This document shows positions 6,125 to 15,397 of a stretch of DNA of 50,178 nucleotides, piece by piece (the first letter of the stretch is position 1; each line of letters begins with the position of its first letter). The notes under the pieces are model-generated. The model did not search any database, had not been told where the DNA came from, and was given only the letters and a program-made list of their open reading frames with translations. Position numbers and translations under genes: made by a program. Source of the DNA: Cycloclasticus sp. (lineage in GTDB: Bacteria; Pseudomonadota; Gammaproteobacteria; Methylococcales; Cycloclasticaceae); the NCBI GenBank assembly GCA_012959695.1, contig DUCS01000001.1, forward strand, positions 1 through 50,178, written 5' to 3'.

Positions 6125-8974
6125 ATGAGTAATGGATATGCGCAATATTTAAATATGTCTGCCGTGGAAGGTGTGATTGCCTTAACCGTGTTGCTTGTTA
6201 TTGTGCTTGCTGTCTTGGCATGTAAGTCATATCGTGCGTTTAAAAGTAAACAGACCCGGCTAAGTGGGCGGGCGCACTCAGTTGCTAGTTGGCATTACGA
6301 CATGATAGAGACGGTGCTTGCATCGCTCGAGGTTACGCCAGAAGGCTTATCAAATAACGAGGTCGTCGCTAGACGGGCCAAGTTTGGTCAGAATCAACTG
6401 CCCGAAGTACAACCACGTGGCTTATTGCTGCGATTTTTGTATCAATTCCACAATGTTTTAATTTACGTGCTTATTGTTGCCGGTTGTGTGACCGCGATGT
6501 TGGGGCATTGGGTGGATGCGTCTGTGATTATGGCGGTGGTTGTGTTGAATGCGTTGATAGGCGTTGTGCAAGAAGGCAAGGCTGAGAACGCCTTAAGGGC
6601 GATAAGGCAAATGCTTTCTCCCAATGCGATGGTTTTACGTGATGGACATCAAAAGAGTATTCCGGCTGAGGAGCTGGTGCCTGGTGATGTTGTTTTGCTG
6701 CAATCAGGTGACAAGGTGCCTGCTGATGTGCGGTTGCTGCGCGTTAAAGGGCTTCAAATTCAGGAGTCTTTACTGACGGGTGAATCGCTGGCTGTGGAAA
6801 AGATGATTGATCCTGTCGCACAGAATTCGGTCATTGGTGACCGCCTTTGTCTGTGTTTTTCCGGTACGTTAGTGACACATGGCCAAGGGAGAGGTGTGGT
6901 GGTTGCAACGGGTACGCACACTGAAATTGGTCGCATTAGTATGTTGGTTTCAGATGTTGAATCGGTGACGACGCCGCTATTTCGTCAAATGGCTCAGTTT
7001 AGCCGTTGGCTGACGTTAGCAATTTTGGTTGTTGCTGTTCTTACGTTTGTTTTTGGCGTGTTTGTTCGGGACTATGCATTTGCTGATATGTTTTTAGCGG
7101 CTGTTAGTTTGGCCGTGGCGGCAATTCCCGAAGGTTTGCCGGCTATTATGACGATTACGCTGGCAATTGGTGTGCAACGTATGGCGCGGCGTAATGCCAT
7201 TATTCGAAAACTGCCCGCGGTTGAAACGTTAGGTGCGGTAACGGTTATTTGTTCAGATAAAACGGGTACGTTGACGAAAAATGAAATGACCGTTCGTATG
7301 ATAGCGACCACCCAGCATATTTTTGATTTGAGTGGCACGGGTTATGACCCTCACGGCACGATATCCTTGGCAAAGAAGGATGCCTTTCCCGAAGAGAAAC
7401 CGCTGTTGATAGAGGCTATCAGAGGCGCGGTGCTTTGTAACGAAGCTGCGCTTGAGCAAATAAACGCTGAATGGTTTGTGTACGGCGATCCGATGGAGGG
7501 TGCGTTATTGGTGTCGGGGTTGAAAGCGGACTTAGATATTGAGGCTGAGGCTAAACAATATCCACGGACTGACTTAATACCGTTTGAGTCGGAGCATCGC
7601 TTTATGGCGACGCTTAATCATAATCACGCGGGTGATGGCTTCATCTTTTTGAAAGGCGCACCTGAGCGTGTACTAGAGATGTGTCATCAGCAAAGAACGG
7701 CTACAGGAGAAGAACCAATAGATAAGGCCTATTGGCTGAACCGGGTTGAAGAAATGGCCAGCCAAGGCCAGCGCATACTGGCGATTGCTTTCAAGCAGGC
7801 CGATAACGAACAAGTGCAGTTAACGTTTGATGATGTAGAAGATGGGCTGGTTATGCTGGGCTTGTTTGGCATGATAGATCCGCCTCGCGAGGGGGCGATT
7901 GAATCAGTGATAGCCTGTAAAAGAGCCGGTATACGGGTAAAAATGATCACGGGTGACCACAGTGCAACTGCGCTTGCGATAGCCAAAAAACTGAACCTTG
8001 TGAATACGGATGATGTGCTAAAAGGGCAGGATCTTGAATTATTGAGTGAGGATGAATTACGAAATTGCGTGGAACGTGTTGATGTGTACGCGCGTGTTAA
8101 CCCTGAACATAAGTTACTTTTAGTGAAGTTGATGCAAGAGCAGGGTTCAATTGTGGCGATGACGGGTGATGGCGTTAATGATGCACCCGCTTTAAAACGT
8201 GCGGACGTTGGCACGGCGATGGGTCACAACGGAACAGAAGCGGCGAAAGAAGCCGCAGAAATGGTGTTGGCTGATGATGATTTCGCATCAATCGTACACG
8301 CGGTAGAAGAGGGCCGTACCGTTTATGACAATTTAAAAAAAGCGATTTTATTTATCCTGCCTACCAATGGCGGTGAGGCGTTAGTGATTCTGGCTGCCAT
8401 TGTCCTTGGTTTCGAGCAACTGCCTTTAACGCCGGTGCAGATACTTTGGGTCAATATGGCCACGGCTGTTACCTTAGCCCTGTCGTTGGCGTTTGAACCA
8501 CCGGAACGTAATGTTATGCAGCGCCCACCTCGAAATGCCCAGCAACCGATGCTGACATCGCACCTCATTTGGCGTGTTGCGTACGTTTCAATTATTTTAA
8601 TGGGAGGCACCTTCGGGCTTTTCATCTGGGAAATGGGAAAAGGCGTTAGCATTGAGTATGGGCGGACGGTTGCGGTGAACACATTGGTTATGTTCGAAAT
8701 TTTTTACCTCTTTAACTCTCGTTATATTACGGCGTCAATCTTTAACTGGGGAGGGTTTACTGGCAACCGATATGTACTGATTGCTATTGGCGTGCTTATT
8801 ATCTTGCAAATGGGGTTTACGTATCTCACACCTTTACAATCTTTATTCGGCACGACAGCTATTGGTTTTAATACATGGTTTAGCATCATAATTGTCGCCT
8901 CCTCGGTGCTATTTTTAGTAGAGTTGGAAAAATATTTTGTACGATGCATGGTTCAAAAAAATAAAGAATCTTAA
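6125..8974 (+). CDS. P-type cation-transporting ATPase (P2-type)
   Basis: A 949-residue inner-membrane ATP-driven cation pump. Motifs in order: actuator TGES at 218-221, AAIPEGLPA in the fourth transport helix, phosphorylated Asp378 in [26 protein letters not shown] at 680-694, and a C-terminal membrane domain with [22 protein letters not shown] cation_ATPase_N domain (about 55-120) follows an unusual extra N-terminal membrane helix (about 14-33). The PEGL motif is typical of Ca/Na/H-type P2 pumps. The sixth-helix NxxxD has Ala where calcium pumps have Asp, so the ion cannot be assigned. No ribosome site is obvious before ATG 6125. Monocistronic. Confidence 0.9.
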   Translation: MSNGYAQYLNMSAVEGVIALTVLLVIVLAVLACKSYRAFKSKQTRLSGRAHSVASWHYDMIETVLASLEVTPEGLSNNEVVARRAKFGQNQLPEVQPRGLLLRFLYQFHNVLIYVLIVAGCVTAMLGHWVDASVIMAVVVLNALIGVVQEGKAENALRAIRQMLSPNAMVLRDGHQKSIPAEELVPGDVVLLQSGDKVPADVRLLRVKGLQIQESLLTGESLAVEKMIDPVAQNSVIGDRLCLCFSGTLVTHGQGRGVVVATGTHTEIGRISMLVSDVESVTTPLFRQMAQFSRWLTLAILVVAVLTFVFGVFVRDYAFADMFLAAVSLAVAAIPEGLPAIMTITLAIGVQRMARRNAIIRKLPAVETLGAVTVICSDKTGTLTKNEMTVRMIATTQHIFDLSGTGYDPHGTISLAKKDAFPEEKPLLIEAIRGAVLCNEAALEQINAEWFVYGDPMEGALLVSGLKADLDIEAEAKQYPRTDLIPFESEHRFMATLNHNHAGDGFIFLKGAPERVLEMCHQQRTATGEEPIDKAYWLNRVEEMASQGQRILAIAFKQADNEQVQLTFDDVEDGLVMLGLFGMIDPPREGAIESVIACKRAGIRVKMITGDHSATALAIAKKLNLVNTDDVLKGQDLELLSEDELRNCVERVDVYARVNPEHKLLLVKLMQEQGSIVAMTGDGVNDAPALKRADVGTAMGHNGTEAAKEAAEMVLADDDFASIVHAVEEGRTVYDNLKKAILFILPTNGGEALVILAAIVLGFEQLPLTPVQILWVNMATAVTLALSLAFEPPERNVMQRPPRNAQQPMLTSHLIWRVAYVSIILMGGTFGLFIWEMGKGVSIEYGRTVAVNTLVMFEIFYLFNSRYITASIFNWGGFTGNRYVLIAIGVLIILQMGFTYLTPLQSLFGTTAIGFNTWFSIIIVASSVLFLVELEKYFVRCMVQKNKES

Positions 8975-9077
8975 TATAATTTTGACGACTTTTCTTTCGC
9001 AGAAACGAATATTATCAACTCAAAACCTAAAGCAATAATTGATGTATCATCAGATAAAATAATCGGAGGTTACCATC

Positions 9078-9851
9078 ATGAAAAACCTAATAATCAACAC
9101 AATAGTGTTAGCCCTAACACTAACCACAACCCAAAGCTTTGCCACCGATGCCAACACGGCAATGGCAGAGCGCATCAACCAACAATTAAAAGCCCCCGGT
9201 CGTGATCAATACGATGCAATTAAAGACCCCGGTAGAAAACCGTTTGAAGTAGTCCAGTTTTTTGGTGTGAAAGAAGGGATGACGGTGCTGGATATGTTCA
9301 CAGGCGCTGGTTATAACACTGAGATATTTTCTGCTGCGGTGGGTGAGAAGGGGATTGTGTATGCTCAAAATTATCACTTTGTTTTACAGCTGATTAATGG
9401 TGCGCGGCATAAATCAATGCTGGCGCGGCTAGTGAATGGCCGTTTGCCGAATGTTCGATACATGGTGGTGGATGCTGAAGATATGCCATTTGAGGGTAAT
9501 GTTGATGTGGCCTATTGGGGGTTCAATATGCATGATGTGTATAACTCTGTTGAAGCGCATGAAGGTGAAGGCGGGGTGCAAAAATACCTTCGTAGCATGT
9601 ACCGGGCGCTTAAACCGGGTGGTATTGTTGGGATTAGCGATCATGTGGGTGAAGCGGGGTACGATAATGTTGAATTCCACCGTATTGAAATTCGTATTAT
9701 TAAAGATATGTTAGAGAAAGCAGGGTTTGTTGTTGAAGCGACCTCTGATTTATTAGGTAACTCAAACGATGACCATAGCCAGTCTATTTATGGTGAGGGT
9801 TTGCGCTACAACACGGATAGAATTCTGGTGCGTGCGAGAAAACCTAAATAG
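9078..9851 (+). CDS. Exported class I SAM-methyltransferase-like protein
   Basis: 257 residues: an N-terminal signal peptide (hydrophobic 4-20, likely cleavage near SFA/TD at 22-23), then a Rossmann methyltransferase fold with the SAM loop VLDMFTGAGYNTEIF (from 70), acidic motif VVDAEDMPF and a post-domain YRALKPGGIVGISDH. It belongs to the predicted-methyltransferase group COG4798, often annotated with a signal peptide. The oddity is its predicted export, because SAM is cytoplasmic; a non-enzymatic or alternative role is possible. GGAGG at 9065-9069 supports the ATG. It converges on purT with an 8-nt gap. Confidence 0.78.
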   Translation: MKNLIINTIVLALTLTTTQSFATDANTAMAERINQQLKAPGRDQYDAIKDPGRKPFEVVQFFGVKEGMTVLDMFTGAGYNTEIFSAAVGEKGIVYAQNYHFVLQLINGARHKSMLARLVNGRLPNVRYMVVDAEDMPFEGNVDVAYWGFNMHDVYNSVEAHEGEGGVQKYLRSMYRALKPGGIVGISDHVGEAGYDNVEFHRIEIRIIKDMLEKAGFVVEATSDLLGNSNDDHSQSIYGEGLRYNTDRILVRARKPK

Positions 9852-9859
9852 TTGTTTAA

Positions 9860-11053
9860 TTATTCAGTGGTAACTAACCCCGCTGCCTTTTTTGCATTTT
9901 CTCGCGCATGCTCTGTTGTCTCGTGATAACACAGTGCAACGCCCATCCGGCGGCGCATGAAGCTTTCCGGTTTACCGAATAGCCTTAAGTCGGTTTGTGG
10001 AATACTTAACGCTTTTTCTATACCGTTAAATTGAAGTCCTTTTTTCTCTAGCTCACCATAAATAACGGCGCTGGCACCGGGCGTATGCAGTGTGGTTGAT
10101 ACGGGTAAGCCCAATATCGCACGGGCGTGTAGTTCAAATTCATTTTGCGATTGGGTTGCCATTGTTACCATGCCGGTATCGTGTGGGCGTGGGCTTACTT
10201 CGCTAAAGAGCACGTTATCACCTTGTATAAATAGCTCAACACCAAATAGGCCACAGCCACCTAAATTGTCGGTGACTTGTTTGGCGATATGCTTTGCTTT
10301 TGTCAGTGCTGTTTCGCTCATCTGTTGAGGTTGCCAGCTTTCTACGTAATCGCCTTGTTGTTGTATATGACCGATGGGTTCACAGTAGCTGGTTTCTATG
10401 TCGCCATTGGCATTAAGCGAGCGTACGGTCAGCAGGGTAATTTCGTAATCAAAGTGAATCATTTGCTCAACAATAATACGCGTGGTGGCTACACGCCCAC
10501 CTTGTATGGCATATTCCCAGGCAGTTTGAGTGTCGCTTTCGTTGTGAATAGTTGATTGCCCTTTACCCGATGATGACATAACTGGTTTAACGATACAGGG
10601 GTAGCCAATACCGTTGTTAATGGCAGCTTGTAGCTCATCAAACGATTCGGCAAAGGCGTATTTTGAGGTGGCTAAGCCAAGTTCTTCCGCGGCTAAACAA
10701 CGAATGCCTTCACGGTTCATGGTGAGTTGCGTTGCCCGCGCGGTGGGTATGACAGTGGCGAGTTGTTCGGCTTCTATTTCTGCCAACATATCGGTAGCAA
10801 TGGCTTCAATTTCTGGCACGATGTAGTCAGGTTTTTCTTTTTCTACTAACGCTTTTAGCGCTGCACCATCGGTCATATCAATAACATAAGCACGGTGCGC
10901 TACTTGGTGACCTGGTGCGTTTTTATAACGGTCTACGCCTATCACTTCAACACCAAAACGTTGCAGAGCGATAATAACTTCTTTACCTAATTCACCGCAG
11001 CCTAAAAGCATGACTTTAGTGGCGGTGTTTGAAAGCGGGCTGCCAATCTTCAT
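9860..11053 (-). CDS. purT: Formate-dependent phosphoribosylglycinamide formyltransferase
   Basis: Makes formyl-GAR from GAR, formate and ATP in purine synthesis, the folate-independent alternative to PurN. The 397 residues have the preATP-grasp loop [12 protein letters not shown] (15-26), [15 protein letters not shown], the ATP-grasp segment [20 protein letters not shown], and metal/substrate residues in [29 protein letters not shown]. Length and order match E. coli PurT (392). It is alone on the minus strand, divergent from a small unknown gene, with a TATAAT on its own strand at 11081-11086 (plus reading ATTATA). I saw no PurR site. Confidence 0.96.
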   Translation of the reverse strand: MKIGSPLSNTATKVMLLGCGELGKEVIIALQRFGVEVIGVDRYKNAPGHQVAHRAYVIDMTDGAALKALVEKEKPDYIVPEIEAIATDMLAEIEAEQLATVIPTARATQLTMNREGIRCLAAEELGLATSKYAFAESFDELQAAINNGIGYPCIVKPVMSSSGKGQSTIHNESDTQTAWEYAIQGGRVATTRIIVEQMIHFDYEITLLTVRSLNANGDIETSYCEPIGHIQQQGDYVESWQPQQMSETALTKAKHIAKQVTDNLGGCGLFGVELFIQGDNVLFSEVSPRPHDTGMVTMATQSQNEFELHARAILGLPVSTTLHTPGASAVIYGELEKKGLQFNGIEKALSIPQTDLRLFGKPESFMRRRMGVALCYHETTEHARENAKKAAGLVTTE

Positions 11054-11205
11054 TTAATTATCTCGCATTTAGAACGTCGTATTATAGTGTTTTATTATTT
11101 CTAATGGGCATTGCTAAGGCCACTAAAGCGACGCTAAATAGATTAAAATCGACAGTCTAATTCAGCGATGTTGTTACTAACAAGAAATTAAAACCACTTT
11201 GTAAT

Positions 11206-11463
11206 ATGAAAATACTTTTTCAGGCACCTATTTTTTCAAATACCGACCACAAAAGTGAGTTTCTCGCGTTGTTGAGTGAATTACCCGCCTATGTAGGTAA
11301 TGAAGAAATGTCCACGCATTTTTTGTTAGAGCTTGATAGCGAAACCATCGAATTTGAATCCATTCGGCAATTGTCTCAAATATTTAAACAATGGAGCATT
11401 AATCAAAGCCCTCTTGAGTCGCTGTATCAACTGATGGGTATCGATGGCTATAATCCCGAGTAA
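11206..11463 (+). CDS. Small protein of unknown function (85 aa)
   Basis: I do not recognise this protein. It is acidic and soluble, starts MKILFQAPIFSNTDHKSEFL, is rich in Glu, Ser and Leu, and is predicted mostly helical in its C-terminal half. It has no cysteine, signal peptide or membrane helix. It sits 34 nt before the transporter gene on the same strand, so the two may be cotranscribed. No good ribosome site precedes the ATG, which lowers confidence, but the frame is open, compact and in the right strand context. Confidence 0.5.
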   Translation: MKILFQAPIFSNTDHKSEFLALLSELPAYVGNEEMSTHFLLELDSETIEFESIRQLSQIFKQWSINQSPLESLYQLMGIDGYNPE

Positions 11464-11497
11464 GTCTGGTCATCTGACCGGTTAAAGGGACGTAACA

Positions 11498-12385
11498 ATG
11501 AATGCTTTTTTATCTATTCCTGTCGGCGCTCGCTACATGATGCTAAGTGCTTTTGCTTTCAGCATTATGGCGTTATTTGTTAAACAAATTGGTTTATTGG
11601 GTATACCGGTGCTGGAAATGGTTGCGGCACGGTCCCTCGTGTCGTTGTTAATCAGTTATATAGCCATTAAACGACTAGGGATTGCCGTGTTAGGCAAACG
11701 TAAAGGCCTGTTGTTTGCGCGTGGCTTGGTGGGCTTTATTGCGCTCAATTGTGTGTTTTATGCACTCACGCATATGCCATTGGCTGAAGCGACGGTATTG
11801 CAGTATTTACACCCAATGGTTACCGTTATATTGGCCATGCTCTTTTTGAAAGAAGGCGCTACACAAGGCAGTTTGATTTGCATAGCGTTAAGTTTTGTTG
11901 GCCTACTTGTGATGGTGCAACCGCCGTTTATATTTTCATCCTCTACGGTTGAGTTTGATAATTTGGCGGTTATGGCCGCTATTGCAGGTGCTTTCGGCAG
12001 TGCAATTGCCTACACTTTGGTACGATCGTTAAATAAAAGCGAAGAGCCGTTAGTGATTATTTTGTATTTTCCTTTAGTGTCATTACCCATTAGCGTAGTG
12101 TTGCTGTGGAACGACTTTGTAATGCCCGAGGGAATGGCATGGTTATATCTGTTAGCGATAGGTTTGGCAACTCAAGTAGGACAGTGGGGTTTAACAAAAT
12201 CAATGCAAACAGAAACGGCGGGTAGGGCAACCAGCTTTTCTTATCTGCAAGTTGTGTTTGCTGTTGTACTCGGTTTTGTGTTTTATGATGAAGTGCCAAA
12301 CTTGAGTACTTTATTCGGCGCGGGCTTTATTATTGTGGCTGCGTTTATTAATGTTAGATGGAAAGCCAAGGTAACAACGATTTAA
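11498..12385 (+). CDS. DMT superfamily (EamA) transporter
   Basis: A 295-residue inner-membrane protein with about ten hydrophobic helices forming two EamA repeats; the first repeat ends near AEATVLQYLHPMVTVILAML (about 89-108), the second near GRATSFSYLQVVFAVVLGF. Such carriers export or import small metabolites (amino acids, SAM, nucleobases) in exchange for protons. The substrate cannot be read from the sequence. A GGGACG stretch precedes the ATG. Confidence 0.85.
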   Translation: MNAFLSIPVGARYMMLSAFAFSIMALFVKQIGLLGIPVLEMVAARSLVSLLISYIAIKRLGIAVLGKRKGLLFARGLVGFIALNCVFYALTHMPLAEATVLQYLHPMVTVILAMLFLKEGATQGSLICIALSFVGLLVMVQPPFIFSSSTVEFDNLAVMAAIAGAFGSAIAYTLVRSLNKSEEPLVIILYFPLVSLPISVVLLWNDFVMPEGMAWLYLLAIGLATQVGQWGLTKSMQTETAGRATSFSYLQVVFAVVLGFVFYDEVPNLSTLFGAGFIIVAAFINVRWKAKVTTI

Positions 12386-12448
12386 TGCGTTTTATTGATG
12401 GCTTTAAAGATTAAAATCATTTTAATTTTTTTAAAGAGGTGAGACGTT

Positions 12449-13072
12449 ATGACAAAATTTGTTCCGATAGTTTTATTTGTTCTTTCATTGGTTTTCTTAG
12501 TCCCTGGCTTGACGACGCCGTTAATGACGATTGAGGCGAAAATCGATAAAAAAGAAATGATAGAAATGGGTGCTGATTTACTGATTAAGCCAGGGCAAAG
12601 CAGGGGTTTTATACAGGATGTAGTTGAGTCGCTGGTTCAGGATATGGGAGTTGAAGGTGAGTTGACAGTCTTTACATCCACGCGTAGTTTACTCGCGACA
12701 ATGCGTGAGTTGTTATTAAACGGCCATTTATTAGTCGGTGTGTTAATTGGCTTGTTCGGTCTGGTTATCCCGCTAATCAAGATGGTGCTAGTGGTGTGGT
12801 CATTTGTTACGGCATCAACATCACGTCGAAAAGGCCTATTGAAACTCAGTGGCTTGCTAGGAAAATGGTCAATGTCCGATGTGTTTTTGATGTCTGTTTT
12901 AGTCGCTTTTTTCGCGATTAATGCGAATGAATATGCAGATGATGTTTTGCAAATGCAGGCGGAACTTCACGAGGGTTTTTATTACTTCGCTGCGTATTGT
13001 TTATTAGCTATTTTGGCAAACCAATTAATGGAGCGGAAACTGCTACAAGACGATTTAGAACAAGGTAAATAA
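12449..13072 (+). CDS. Paraquat-inducible protein A (PqiA) domain membrane protein
   Basis: 207 residues with four hydrophobic segments (about 5-25, 92-120, 143-160, 177-192). The segment LSGLLGKWSMSDVFLMSVLVAFFAI matches the PqiA/LetA family hallmark KWSMxDVF. PqiA/LetA proteins work with MCE-domain proteins (PqiB/LetB) in lipid transport between membranes. Here no MCE gene is nearby and only one PqiA domain is present, half the usual length. A GAGGTG ribosome site precedes ATG. The next gene starts 5 nt after its stop, so they form one operon. Confidence 0.78.
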   Translation: MTKFVPIVLFVLSLVFLVPGLTTPLMTIEAKIDKKEMIEMGADLLIKPGQSRGFIQDVVESLVQDMGVEGELTVFTSTRSLLATMRELLLNGHLLVGVLIGLFGLVIPLIKMVLVVWSFVTASTSRRKGLLKLSGLLGKWSMSDVFLMSVLVAFFAINANEYADDVLQMQAELHEGFYYFAAYCLLAILANQLMERKLLQDDLEQGK

Positions 13073-13076
13073 GCAA

Positions 13077-13355
13077 ATGGCAAAAGCATGTGCTCGGCAT
13101 ATATTGGTTAAAACTAAAGAGCAGGCCGAAAATATCAAACAACAATTAGCGAAGGGTGCAGATTTCGCCAAATTGGCTAAGAAGCATTCGCAATGTAATT
13201 CGTCAAAACGAGGCGGTGACCTCGGCGAATTCTCGCCCGGTAAAATGTTAAAGGCATTCGATAATGTGGTGTTTAAAAAGGCTGTTTTAACCGTGCATGG
13301 ACCGATAAAAACAAAGTTTGGCTACCATCTTATTGAAACGATTTATCGTTTTTAA
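13077..13355 (+). CDS. ppiC: Parvulin-type peptidyl-prolyl cis-trans isomerase
   Basis: A 92-residue single-domain parvulin, the same size as E. coli PpiC (93). Seen: CARHILVKTKEQAE at the start, FAKLAKKHSQCNSSKRGGDLGEF (family SxCxSxxxGGDLGxF), and the closing FGYHLIETIYRF with the conserved histidine. There is no signal peptide, so it is cytoplasmic. It catalyses proline isomerisation in folding proteins. Immediately downstream of and probably cotranscribed with the PqiA-domain gene. Confidence 0.93.
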   Translation: MAKACARHILVKTKEQAENIKQQLAKGADFAKLAKKHSQCNSSKRGGDLGEFSPGKMLKAFDNVVFKKAVLTVHGPIKTKFGYHLIETIYRF

Positions 13356-13409
13356 ATAGCCTCGAGGCAGCTGTAAAAATGAAAAGAATGTTTTTTTTCA
13401 AATAAAAGC

Positions 13410-13436
13410 TAAAGTTTTAGTAATGGGGGCCGATAG
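13410..13436 (+). promoter_or_regulatory. FliA (sigma28) flagellar-type promoter
   Basis: TAAAGTTT (13410-13417), an 11-bp spacer and GCCGATAG (13429-13436) match the enterobacterial sigma28 consensus TAAAGTTT-N11-GCCGATAA at 15 of 16 positions with exact spacing. It lies 42 nt before the DUF5610-like gene. Confidence 0.8.
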
Positions 13437-13477
13437 TTCTAGCGTTAAGTACGAATTTTATATTTTTAGGAGGTGTT

Positions 13478-14092
13478 ATGCCTATTTCAATACAAGCAAC
13501 TCAGACTTCGTTTAATCAGGAGGTTAGAGGCTTAGCTAAAAGCGACACTAAAAAAGAAGACGGTCCAATCGATCCTGAAGTCTCAAAACTTGCGCGCGAA
13601 AAAGATACTGCGCAAAAACAGCTAAATGCTGCGATTCTCGAATCTACTATCAGCATTAGTGCGGCTGACTCACCCCAAGCATTGATTTTAAAAACTGCGC
13701 TTGAAGGTATCAATGAAGCGTTAAGCGCCACGTTAGGGGGTAACGCAATACAAAACGCGTACGACTCCGGTCTAGACGTTAGTCCAGGCGCGACAGCCGA
13801 CCGTATTGTGTCTTTAAGTACGGCTTTTTTCTCACAATATCAAACCGTACATACAGAGTTTTCTGATGATGTAAATGCTGCTCGAGCCGCATTCACTGAG
13901 GTGATTAGGGGCGGTATCGAAAAAGGTTTTGCCGAAGCTAGGGAGATACTAGGCGGGTTAAATGTTTTAGACGGCGATATCGCATCTAACATTGATAAGA
14001 CATATGACTTGGTGCAAAAGAAATTAAACGATTTTGCGAACCTTGTGAATGAATTGGTTGCAGAAAGTCCGGTCGATAACGAAGAAAGCTAA
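13478..14092 (+). CDS. DUF5610-like protein, predicted flagellar-regulon member
   Basis: A 204-residue soluble, largely helical protein without signal peptide, cysteine or membrane helix. The C-terminal half (ADRIVSLSTAFFSQYQTVH, RGGIEKGFAEAREILGGL, LDGDIASNIDKTYDLVQK) matches what I recall of DUF5610, whose function is not known to me. The N-terminal 45 residues are polar and low in structure. AGGAGG at 13468-13473 is a near-perfect ribosome site. A sigma28 promoter upstream and a terminator downstream make it a single-gene FliA-controlled unit, which points to motility, chemotaxis or flagellar export. That functional link is inference. Confidence 0.8.
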   Translation: MPISIQATQTSFNQEVRGLAKSDTKKEDGPIDPEVSKLAREKDTAQKQLNAAILESTISISAADSPQALILKTALEGINEALSATLGGNAIQNAYDSGLDVSPGATADRIVSLSTAFFSQYQTVHTEFSDDVNAARAAFTEVIRGGIEKGFAEAREILGGLNVLDGDIASNIDKTYDLVQKKLNDFANLVNELVAESPVDNEES

Positions 14093-14114
14093 GGATTTTA
14101 TACCGAGGTAAATC

Positions 14115-14144
14115 TAAAAGGAGAGGTCTAACGTCTCCTTTTTT
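14115..14144 (+). terminator. Terminator after DUF5610-like gene
   Basis: AAAAGGAGA (14116-14124) pairs with TCTCCTTTT (14134-14142) around a 9-nt loop and runs into T residues, 23 nt after the stop. Confidence 0.88.
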
Positions 14145-14234
14145 ATTATCAGCATGACAATCTTAGTTCGATGAATCGCGCCATTATTTCTATAAAATTG
14201 TTGTGTTCTTAGGTGACCTGATAAAGGATGAGCA

Positions 14235-14693
14235 ATGCAAAACGTTAATCAGATTTTTTTGTACGCCCTTATCATGCTCATTGCTGGTATTGGGATTCCT
14301 ATTATGGGCGCTTTAAGTGGTGGGCTTGGAACTCGGTTACAAAGCCCTGCATTGGCGGCTGTTGTTTTGTTTGTTGTCGGGTTCATTCTTTCCTTAGCGT
14401 TTATATTCTTTGTAGAAGGTGTGCCTAAATCACTACCAAAAACCCCCATTCCTATTCAATATTATTTTGGTGGGTTATTTATTTTGTTTTATACCTTAAG
14501 TATCACTTGGGTTGGGCCAAAGTTTGGTATTGGTAATGCTGTTAGCTTTGTACTATTAGGCCAATTGATTTCAATGTCGGTTATTGATCATTATGGGTTA
14601 ATGGGCGCGCTTAATTACCCCGTTACTCTGCAACGAATAACAGGGCTTATTTGTATGGCGGTAGGCGTGTTTCTTGTAGTAAAACGTTTCTAA
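14235..14693 (+). CDS. DMT family (YdcZ/DUF606) membrane protein
   Basis: 152 residues with five hydrophobic segments. The opening (LIAGIGIPIMGALSGGLGTR) and centre (GGLFILFYTLSITWVGPKFG, AVSFVLLGQLISMSVIDHYG) match the YdcZ/DUF606 branch of the drug/metabolite transporter superfamily, which usually act as dimers or pairs of five-helix subunits. The substrate is unknown. A GGATG-type purine stretch precedes the ATG. No partner subunit is adjacent, so it may homodimerise. Confidence 0.83.
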   Translation: MQNVNQIFLYALIMLIAGIGIPIMGALSGGLGTRLQSPALAAVVLFVVGFILSLAFIFFVEGVPKSLPKTPIPIQYYFGGLFILFYTLSITWVGPKFGIGNAVSFVLLGQLISMSVIDHYGLMGALNYPVTLQRITGLICMAVGVFLVVKRF

Positions 14694-14778
14694 TAGGTTT
14701 GAGTTAACGGGTATTTTTAACTTTGTTTAGACGAGTAAAATATGATAGACCATAGGATTAAAAACAGGAGGCTATATT

Positions 14779-15375
14779 ATGAAAGAGAACAAATATGATG
14801 TAGATGTGTTTTTTAATTTTAGAAGCCCATATTGTTATTTGGCGTCAAAAAATATGTTTTCTGTTTTTGATGAATATAACGTCAATTTACTATGGAAACC
14901 GTTTGGCGGATGGGGAGGGCGGTCGTCCCCTGATAGAGTCAAAATGAAAATACATTTGGTTCGGCAGGATGTAGCGCGCAGCTGCGCGAAAATGGGTATA
15001 CCTTTTTCGCCTCCCCCTGCTGAGACCAATCCAACGTTGGCGGGAGCTATCTCTTTTGTTGCTGAGCAAGAAGGTCTGTTAAAACCTTATGTTGTAGAGG
15101 TCATGAGAAAAGAGTGGGCTGAGGGTCACAATATCGGTGACTTAGATGTTATTCAAGAAGTGGCTGAAAAAATTGGTTTGCCCCAAGCTAAGATTGAAAA
15201 AGCGACTAACAATAAAGACTTTTTTACCCAACTCGAAAAAAATTGGCAAGAAGCTCAAACTAAAGGGGTTATTGGCGTGCCAACATTTACCATTGAAGAT
15301 CAGATTTTCTGGGGCAATGATCGAATTGATTCGTTGAAGGAGCACCTGCAGCAGTTAAGGTTGCGGAAAATATAG
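14779..15375 (+). CDS. 2-hydroxychromene-2-carboxylate isomerase-like (kappa GST/DsbA fold)
   Basis: 198 residues of the DsbA-like thioredoxin fold with helical insertion. FFNFRSPYCYLAS (11-23) carries the Ser-Pro-Tyr that replaces CxxC; Ser16 corresponds to the glutathione-activating serine of NahD. The helical region includes NPTLAGAISFVAEQEGL, and the end reads GVIGVPTFTIEDQIFWGNDRID, the family cis-Pro and FWGxDR signature. NahD isomerises 2-hydroxychromene-2-carboxylate in naphthalene degradation; many relatives have other glutathione-dependent roles. The neighbouring GST gene fits glutathione chemistry. No ring-cleavage genes are here, so the substrate is unproven. A good AGGAGG lies before ATG. 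Confidence 0.82.
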   Translation: MKENKYDVDVFFNFRSPYCYLASKNMFSVFDEYNVNLLWKPFGGWGGRSSPDRVKMKIHLVRQDVARSCAKMGIPFSPPPAETNPTLAGAISFVAEQEGLLKPYVVEVMRKEWAEGHNIGDLDVIQEVAEKIGLPQAKIEKATNNKDFFTQLEKNWQEAQTKGVIGVPTFTIEDQIFWGNDRIDSLKEHLQQLRLRKI

Positions 15376-15397
15376 CGATGAGAGGGAGATTAACGGT

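Noticed and set aside
7729-8214. 161-residue minus-strand frame inside the P-type ATPase
   Set aside because: Antisense shadow of the conserved hinge region; no independent support.
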